A stretch of DNA of 64,000 nt from Diphasiastrum complanatum (taxonomy: Eukaryota > Streptophyta > Lycopodiopsida > Lycopodiales > Lycopodiaceae). The notes under the pieces were generated by a model. The model was not told the origin of the DNA, made no database searches, and worked only from the letters and a program-made list of their open reading frames with translations. This document shows, one piece after another, positions 57,400-64,000 of this stretch (positions are counted from its first letter, which is position 1; every line of letters starts with the position of its first letter). Position numbers and translations under genes: made by a program. Where the stretch lies: NCBI GenBank assembly GCA_029204225.1, contig CM055106.1, positions 17,308,149 to 17,372,148 on the forward strand, written 5' to 3'.

Positions 57400-58290
57400 C
57401 ACCTTCGAAGAAGAGTTTATCTTCTCAGAAGTCATCACCTCCACGATCAATTCCTGCTAAGAAGGCTAAGCGAAGATCCAAGACAAGTCCTTTTGACAAA
57501 GAACCAACAGATGTAGTCCAGCATGATATGTCCGAACATTTTAAATGCTATACACTGGATGATGTGGTTATCATGTTACCCAAAGCACATCGTGAACCCG
57601 AAGAACATGTGTCAGAATCGAAAGATGTTTATGATGTTCAATCATGAAATCTAGTTGAACCAGGAGAACCAAAAAAAATTGTACAAGTTGGATCACAACT
57701 TAATCCTGAACAATTTCAAGCGCTCCGAATGTTACTTATTAAGTATCAAGATTGCTTTGCATGGACTTATCAAGATCTCAAGGGTATTCCAACGTCAGTT
57801 ATTGAACACACCATACCTTTAATACATGATGCAGTTCCAAAGGTTACAAAGTTCTATCGCTGTAATCCTAGTGTTGCGGATCTGATAAAGAAAGAGCTTC
57901 AGAGATTGCTTGACGCTGATTTCATTTATGAGATCGAGCATACAGAATGGGTTTCACCCATTGTCATTGTTCCTAAGAAGAATGAGAAATTGAGAATTTG
58001 TGTGAATCTCAAGGCCTTGAATAAAGTGACACGGAAGGATCACTTTCCGTTACCTTTTACTGAAAGCATTTTGGACCACCTTGTTGGAGCAGAAGCTTAT
58101 AGTTTTCTGGATGGATTAAGTGGTTACAACCAGGTCAAGATTGCACCTACAGATCGCCACAAAATAGCTTTTGCAATAGAATGGGGCACCTATGCTTACA
58201 AAGTAATGATGCCGTTTGGACTCTGTAATGCACCAAGTTCGTTCCAAAGAGTAATACAATTTGCTTTTGAAAATTATCTATAGAACCTTG
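57400..58290 (+). pseudogene. Ty3-B spacer and reverse transcriptase, active-site part deleted
   Basis: Continuation of Ty3-B after copia A2. After a basic/serine-rich spacer and a stop near 57646, the frame from 57729 shows CFAWTYQDLKGI, WVSPIVIVPKKNEKLRICVN, KDHFPLPF, YSFLDGLSGYNQV and FGLCNAPSSFQRV, the usual order of a Ty3 RT. After FENYL a TAG (58281-58283) is followed by HLDHLEKVF-like sequence (STYLDQLEKVFERCRKYQIF), so the segment that would hold the YxDD box is missing. The enzyme is dead. Confidence 0.88.
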
Positions 58291-58815
58291 GAGTCCATAG
58301 CACATACCTGGATCAATTGGAGAAAGTATTTGAAAGATGTCGCAAGTATCAAATTTTTCTAAATCCAGAAAAATACAAAGCAGACAACTTACAGATCTGG
58401 AGAAGAACTATTCAACAATAGAACATGAAGCGTTAGCCATTTTTTTTTCTATACAGAATTTTCATTATTATCTCATGAAAATGCACTTTTCATTTTATAC
58501 GAATCACCAGTCGTTACTTTACTTGGTAAACAAGACGTGCAATACTGGGCGTATTGCAAGATGGTTACTGTTATTGACTGAATTTGACTTTCGAATTGTG
58601 GTTCGTAAGGGGAAGCAACATTATCTAGCCGACCATGTTTCGCAAATTGAATCCGCACCAGTTAATACTGAAGTGGATGATGAATTAGCAGATGCTGCAT
58701 TATTCTATGTAGAGGCAGTGGATATTGTTGAGTATCTAATGCTAGGACAACCGAATGACTCTTTGAAAAAAGTACAGAAGAGGCAATTGATTCATAAGGC
58801 TCAACCTTATTAATT
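58291..58815 (+). pseudogene. Ty3-B RNase H
   Basis: 58337-58813 encodes KNYSTIEHEALAIFFSIQNF, FYTNHQSLLYLVNK, CNTGRIARWLLLLTEFDF and KGKQHYLADHVSQIES, the RNase H domain of a Ty3 element. The Asp of the usual DHQ motif is Asn (TNHQ). A large deletion lies upstream between the RT thumb and EALAIFF. Confidence 0.85.
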
Positions 58816-60040
58816 GATTGTAGGACAATTCTATCGTCATGGACCAGGAAATATTCTACTTATATGTGTTTTACCACATGAAATATCAGATTTAATCACA
58901 TTTTTACATGATGGCATGGGTGGAGGACATTTCTCTACATATATTGCTGTTCGCAAACTTTTGTAATCAGGTTGTTGGTGGCCTACGTTTCATAAGGACA
59001 CAAAATTATATTCAAACATATGATGTTTGCCAGCGAGCACGACGGTCTACTAGACAGAACTATGAACCTTTACATCTGGTTTTATCACAAGCACCATTTG
59101 AAAAATGGAGACTGTACTATGTTGGTCCTATTCATCCTATCGCGCGAAGATCTCATGAAGCCCGATACATTATCATAGAAACTGATTATATGACCAAGTG
59201 GGTTGAAGCCAAAGTTGTCAAAGTTGTTGATGCAAAATCTATGGCCAAGTTTCTCTATGAAAATACTATTATCAGATTTGGATGTCCGATCAAGATTGTC
59301 AGTGACTGGGGTACACACTTTGTTAATCAAACGATAAAGTGTTTACTGGAAGATTTTTTTGTTATACATAGATTTAGTACGCCTTGTTATCCCAGAGGGA
59401 ATAACCAAGCTGAAACTTCCAATAAGATTCTCTATACTATTATGACGAAAACAGTTGAAGCGAGTCGATCTGATTGGTAACATAAACTGCATGCAGCATT
59501 ATGGGCATTCAAAACCGCTTACAAAAGTAGTACAAATTAGACACCCTTTCAACTACTTTATGGTCAAGATATTGTCATGCCGATTGAATTTTTAATACCA
59601 TCTTTACGCATAGCAGCAACAGAGCGGTTAAATGATGATAAGTCTTTACAACTACGTCATGAAGCATTGCACAAATTGTGTGAAACAAGATTGATGGCAG
59701 TTCATGCATTAGCAGCAGAGAAAGCCCGCCGTAAGACATGGCATGATCGTCGATTACACAAAAGGATCTGAAAGTAGGAGATCTCGCATTGATGTACAAA
59801 ACCAAGCTGATCAAGGGGAAATTGAAGTTTACCGGTGAAGGCCTGTATAGAGTGAAGAAAATCCTGAACTATGGAACAGTGATTATTGAGCACTTGGACG
59901 AAAAATGGTTTTATACTCCTGTGAATGGCAACCGATTACGCAAGATGGTAGCCTGCTCCGCCAGTTCAGCAAGCATGATCCAAATGATTTTTATTTTTAT
60001 TTGTTTTTCAATTTTTTTGTTTTCACTACTTAATTGGTAA
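58816..60040 (+). pseudogene. Ty3-B integrase
   Basis: The zinc domain (58890-59035) has GGGHFSTYIAVRKLL and CDVCQRAR but a frameshift between its His and Cys halves. The core (58908-59480 frame) reads APFEKWRLYYVGPIHPIARR, TDYMTKWVEAKVV, SDWGTHFVNQTIK and GNNQAETSNK, giving D-D-E type residues. Stops occur at TAA 59478 and TAG 59537. The C-terminal part (59577-60040) has KARRKTWHDRRLH and, after another frame slip, FTGEGLYRVKKILNYGTVII, a chromo-free tail. A poly(A)-like run follows at 60061-60078. Confidence 0.87.
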
Positions 60041-60309
60041 CTTCTTTTGGAAAAGACAGTAAAAAAAAAAAAAAAAAATGAGGAAAGACTGATGAGCAAA
60101 AGTCAAAAATGTCATCAGATCAGAAAGTAGTCAAATCTTTATGGAAAATGACTTGAAAAATTACTTTTTTGATCATTTTTTGCACAAACTGTGTTAGAAT
60201 TGTGCATCGGGTTTTCAGAAGCAAAATACACCTCAGATATATCCATGTTGAGTTGGGTGAACGTTATTTTCACCAATTACTACCTATTTTTGAGTTAGGT
60301 GAATGACAT
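60041..60309 (+). other. Ty3 3' untranslated region
   Basis: Non-coding, with an 18-base A run at 60061-60078. Confidence 0.5.
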
Positions 60310-60860
60310 TTGAGTTTAAGGGAGAGAGTTAGAAATCAGAGTTAATCTGATATACATTTTATAAGCTTCAAATTTGATACTGTAATTAATGTACAGTTAG
60401 TCAATTTATTATTTTTAGTAGTGATTGGGATGTGACCCACTGTCATCATATCATTCGGGCACTAGTCCCATAGCCGGCTACTTGGGTTAGCCGAGTAGCC
60501 ACATATAGGAAAAATTAGCATGTACAGAGTTATACACAATATATGCTATACTCGCCATGTTGGGCCCACCGATCTTAGTTTGGCAGGTGGTAGACCAATT
60601 TTAGGACACCTATCTTTTTCATGTAGGTTGTGGATTTACTATATGTACAGTTTCCTTTGTAATATACAAAGCCTTTGTTGTGCCATCTTTGAGAGCTTGT
60701 GAGGAGTGTCTATGGTGCTGCACTAGAGCCTTATTTTTCTTTCATGGAGATGGATTTTTGTTTTAGCCTTTTCAGTTAAACGTTTGTTATTTTAGAAAAC
60801 CTTGTAGAACCCTTCAAATCGAGTAAAGTCTTTACTTATGCAAGTTGCTTTGGATTTTAC
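60310..60860 (+). repeat. Polypurine tract and possible 3' LTR of unmatched family
   Basis: TTTAAGGGAGAGAG (60315-60328) is a good polypurine tract, so a 3' LTR should start at about 60328 (TTAGAAATCAGAG). The sequence that follows does not match the 5' LTR at 50489. The right edge cannot be set. Confidence 0.45.
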
Positions 60861-61499
60861 ACCTTCCACCCAAAAAGTAGATACCTATAGGTTGTCCTTC
60901 AGAACATAGGCTTGTTGGGCCTTTATTCTCTCTCCTCTATCCAATAACAACCAATGTGATGTTTTTCACCTAAAAACACAAATCTCAAAAGGTGGTTTCA
61001 CATAGAGTGGGGGGTAAGTCCAAAAGGCCCAAATCCTTTAGTGTGATTGGTGGAACTACTTCAAGAGGAAGCCCCCCCATTGCACAAGGAGTGAGAGTTG
61101 CCACTAGGTGGCATCCTAGGTAGCATTGAAAGGTGCCATGTTGGGATAAGTCAAGATACCTTGGGAGTACATACGACCTCTTGGAGTATTGGGGGGTAAG
61201 TGGTGGGCCTTCTCTCTCTCCTCCAATAAAAATCATAACTACCTTGTCTAATTTGAAATTAGACAATAAATGCTTTGCCCTCCAAATGAAAAGGCGCTTT
61301 CATTGGAATGACTTGGAAGGCTCGGGCTTTCAAATTGTGGGATAAGTACAAATTTTGAAATGGTTCTAGACTCTTCCATGTGAAACCACCTTCAAGATCT
61401 TCTATAATTTGGCCCGACAGTAGTGGAGGTACAAGGGGGAGTATTTATCTCCAACAAATTCAAAGACATCTGAAAGGCAACCGAAATACAACAATATTT
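60861..61499. other. No recognisable gene
   Basis: Short frames on both strands without motifs; GGGGGTAAGT appears twice (61010, 61191). Confidence 0.45.
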
Positions 61500-62846
61500 T
61501 ACAACAAGCTCACCTTAGTCCAATGGTGTAGCTAAATTGAAGACTCAGTCAATCATTGAAAGTGCAAGGAGCAAGTTGGCCCATGCATCTCTTCCAAAGA
61601 AGTTTTGGACAGAAGTTGTTACTACAACAACCTACCTTCAAAATTAATCCATTTCAGAGGCCCTAAATGGCAAGACACCTTATCAGGTGTGGACATGATC
61701 GAAGCCATCACTGAACTATATCATAGTGTTTGGATGTATTGCTCTCAGTCAGACCTCTGTTGATCTCTAGAATAATCTGACCCAAGGATCGAACAGTCAA
61801 AATCCGATCCAGGGTCGAAAAATCCAAAATCCGACCCAAGGGTCTGATAACAGAAGATCAATTCTTATTGGCTATTCCTCAGACCATCAGACATACAAGC
61901 TCTTCAATCTGGACTCTCAGAAGACCTTCACGAGTAGAGATGTCACTTTCTTGGAATATCAATTTTTCGATCTCAAGGAAAAAGCTACAACAAAATCCGA
62001 CCCAAGGGTCGAAATTCCAAAATCCGATATTGACTTAGAAAATGAGTCACAACCTCCATGGATCGAACAACATCAAAGGATCGAATTTAAACACAGAAAA
62101 TTGAATCGATCCAAACAACCTCCATCCCTATTCATGGATGATCTGGCCTGTTACTTTGTGCAAGAACTCAACACTATATCAGAGTAAAAGTCAACTATTG
62201 ATGCTGACCAGTGCAAGGTAGAAGATGACACCAAACTTGCAGTTTAAAATGAGAATGGTTTCTATCCAAACTCGGCAGACTCGAATATTTACTTTAAGTC
62301 TATATCGGATCTTTCCATTATCACTACTCATTATGTAGATAATGTTTTATTTCTCAGTAACAATCTGAACTCAATGAAGGATCGAAAATGCATGTTAGCA
62401 CTAGAGTACATTTGTCAAATCTGACCCAGCAGACTGATTTCCATCAGTCAACAAAAATCCGACCCATCAGCCAAGATTCTCAAAGGCTACATCGATGCAA
62501 ATTGGATAGAAAGTATCGACACTAGAATATCAACTTTTGAATTTATGTTCAATCAAGGTCCAATCTCATGTAACAACCAGACCTCAGTAGCATTATCTTC
62601 GACAGAGTCAAATTTTATAGCTACCACAAATGCTACCAAGGAGGCAATTTGGTTGAAGAATCTACTTGCAGATATCAATTTGATTTAGTCACATCTGACG
62701 TTCATCTATTGTGACAACCAAATCACAAGGGTAATTTTTTTGGTTTACTGTAGGACAGAGTTTATGACAGCAAATTACTTTGCCATGGAGCACCATCTCA
62801 GATTTAACAATTTATTAAATCTGAAGATCGAAAATTTTTAGGATCC
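61500..62846 (+). pseudogene. Copia F remnant: integrase end to RNase H, decayed
   Basis: Starts in the last part of an integrase (SARSKLAHASLPKKFWTEVV) and continues through the linker (ILIGYSSDHQTYKLFNLDSQ, TSRDVTFLEYQFFDL). The RT has collapsed to a short piece with HYVDNVLFLSN (YVDD changed to YVDN). RNase H has GYIDANWIESIDTRISTF, SSTESNFIATTNATKEAIWL and YCDNQ. Many stops. A motif KSDPR (from CCGACCCAAGGGTC words) is repeated several times in the linker at 61780-62030. Confidence 0.82.
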
Positions 62847-62860
62847 ACATTAAGGGGGAG
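62847..62860 (+). other. Polypurine tract of copia F
   Basis: CATTAAGGGGGAG directly before the TG of the LTR; the usual position for plus-strand priming. Confidence 0.85.
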
Positions 62861-63689
62861 TGTTGGAATTCTATGCTCAAGCCCAATTCCATTAGGTAAT
62901 GAGCATATTGAAAAATCTTGTTTATACTTATTCTTGAAAAACTACAAAAATAGAGGAGACTTGATGTTTACTTGAAGATCAAAAAATTCAAGATCGAATT
63001 TTTCCGACCCAAGCCTATTTTCTGTTGGAATTGGCAAAGGCAAATTTGATCAAATCTTGTAAATACCATAATGACTTGTACCTATCATTATTAGACATGT
63101 GTGGAGCCTGTTCCCATGTGTGAAGTCTATGCCTAAGTCATTTAGATAGATCATATAGGTTGTACATCTCATTTAATTTGGAAACTAGTGGTTAAATTGG
63201 CCAAAAATTAGTTTAGTAGTATTATGCCACTTGGCACCATTCTAGTGGTAGAAAATGCTATATAACATGGGTAGGAGTGATCTCCCATGTGTGAAATGTC
63301 AAGCATAAAGTTCAGATCCATTGTATATAGTTTTTATTTGAGTCAAATATCAAATCTCCTAGATTGTAGGAGTTATCTCCTAGATTGTAGGAATCTCTCA
63401 TCCATTGTAACGAAAAAAAAACGATAGTCTTCGCTACCAATATCATATACATTGTTTCATAGATTGTGTATATTATTTATTTTTGTAGTTCAATACTCAT
63501 AAATACAAAGCTGAACTTTTGTGAACTGAGCTTTTTGGTTATACTAACGAACAGTGGGAAAGCCCTTGGACTTTCGTTAATCTAAACACTTTTTGGGACA
63601 AGCTAACAGTGCACCAAAAAGGTATCCTTGCTCTTGCCGTTGTTTAGAATAAGTTCAATGTGCAAACTAATTATATCCATGTTGTTACA
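62861..63689 (+). repeat. Copia F 3' LTR
   Basis: About 829 bp, TGTTGGAATTC to GTTGTTACA. It contains GACATGTGTGGAG, CCCATGTGTGAAG and CCCATGTGTGAAATG and is similar in part to the LTR ending at 24003. The right edge is set by the CA end only. Confidence 0.7.
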
Positions 63690-63698
63690 GGATCTTTG

Positions 63699-63719
63699 TA
63701 TATATATATATATATATAT
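63699..63719. repeat. (TA)n microsatellite
   Basis: About ten TA units next to the presumed LTR end. Confidence 0.95.
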
Positions 63720-63733
63720 CCTAGAGTATCTAA

Positions 63734-64000
63734 AAACATTTGAAAACAATATTTTTTTTAGCTTTGGATGAGTATCAAAATAAGCTAGATTCAGTTAACA
63801 TTTTTGATGTTAAAGAAGTTGTTCCTAGCCCTTATCCAATTCCTTCTATATTTTCCAGTCAAATGTTATTCCCAGATCTGTGGGAAATCTACACAGATTG
63901 GGAAGCTAACTATTCTCATTATTTGGAGGAAGTTAAAGCAAATAATATACTTCACTCCACTAATCCAATAACCAGACCATACCATACTTACAATTATGTA
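63734..64000 (+). other. Open frame running off the right edge, unidentified
   Basis: No stop from 63734 to the end of the window (89 codons), with non-random wording (LDEYQNKLDSVNIFDVKEVV, LFPDLWEIYTDWEANYSHYL). A TTTTTTTTAG just before GCTTTGG at about 63752-63761 could be a splice acceptor. I do not recognise the protein; a retroelement origin is possible. Confidence 0.35.

Noticed and set aside
61500-62846. Copia remnant as the missing half of copia E (48749-50488)
   Set aside because: Both contain the same end-of-integrase segment, so they are separate copies and not two halves of one.

Overview
This window looks like nuclear DNA from a land plant with a large, repeat-rich genome. It is AT-rich and filled with nested LTR retrotransposons primed by the initiator tRNA-Met (TGGTATCAGAGC) or by tRNA-Asp (TGGCGCCGTTGCC type), and I see only one convincing host gene. 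The species cannot be named from sequence alone. Two fragments of a retroelement that appears to carry an R2-like restriction-type endonuclease would be unusual for a flowering plant, which hints at a non-flowering lineage; this is inference.

Layout. 1-8464: a minus-strand Ty3-type element (gag, tRNA-Asp primer site, LTR), interrupted by a nearly complete minus-strand Ty1/copia element, A1 (1377-7615). 8465-9384: 3' part of a LINE-like element (copy 1). 9385-13810: a GC-rich patch and a decayed copia element (family B). 13899-17865: a large non-coding LTR element with a 5'-truncated LTR. 17866-18470: fragment of an unidentified gene, probably with an intron. 19036-19744: solo LTR. 20690-22240: decayed, non-autonomous copia remnant. 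23150-24865: an LTR, a primer site and an open frame for a coiled-coil protein with three amber stops. 24866-29271: no recognisable gene. 29272-30375: intact single-exon gene for a polytopic membrane protein. 31141-36858: LINE copy 2, split by a complete non-autonomous copia element, C (31962-36514), with a perfect target-site duplication.

37530-38345: copia RT/RNase H fragment. 39039-45032: complete non-autonomous Ty3-type element, C, with gag but no pol and a roughly 150-bp tandem array in its leader. 46110-50488: LTR scrap and two copia fragments. 50489-60040: Ty3-type element B (LTR, tRNA-Asp primer site, gag, protease, RT, RNase H, integrase), interrupted by copia A2 (54858-57394, perfect duplication GTCTT). 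60310-63689: a 3' end that does not match the 5' LTR, then another copia remnant with its 3' LTR. 63734-64000: an unidentified open frame running off the edge.

None of the retroelements seen here looks autonomous as it stands. A1 comes closest, with one premature stop. Several elements (Ty3-C, copia-C, the 14-18 kb element) keep the cis signals needed for mobilisation (LTRs, primer site, polypurine tract) with gag or nothing, so they probably depended on relatives. The nesting gives a relative order: A1 is younger than the Ty3 LTR it splits, copia-C is younger than LINE copy 2, Ty3-B is younger than the copia fragment at 48747-50488, and A2 is younger than Ty3-B.
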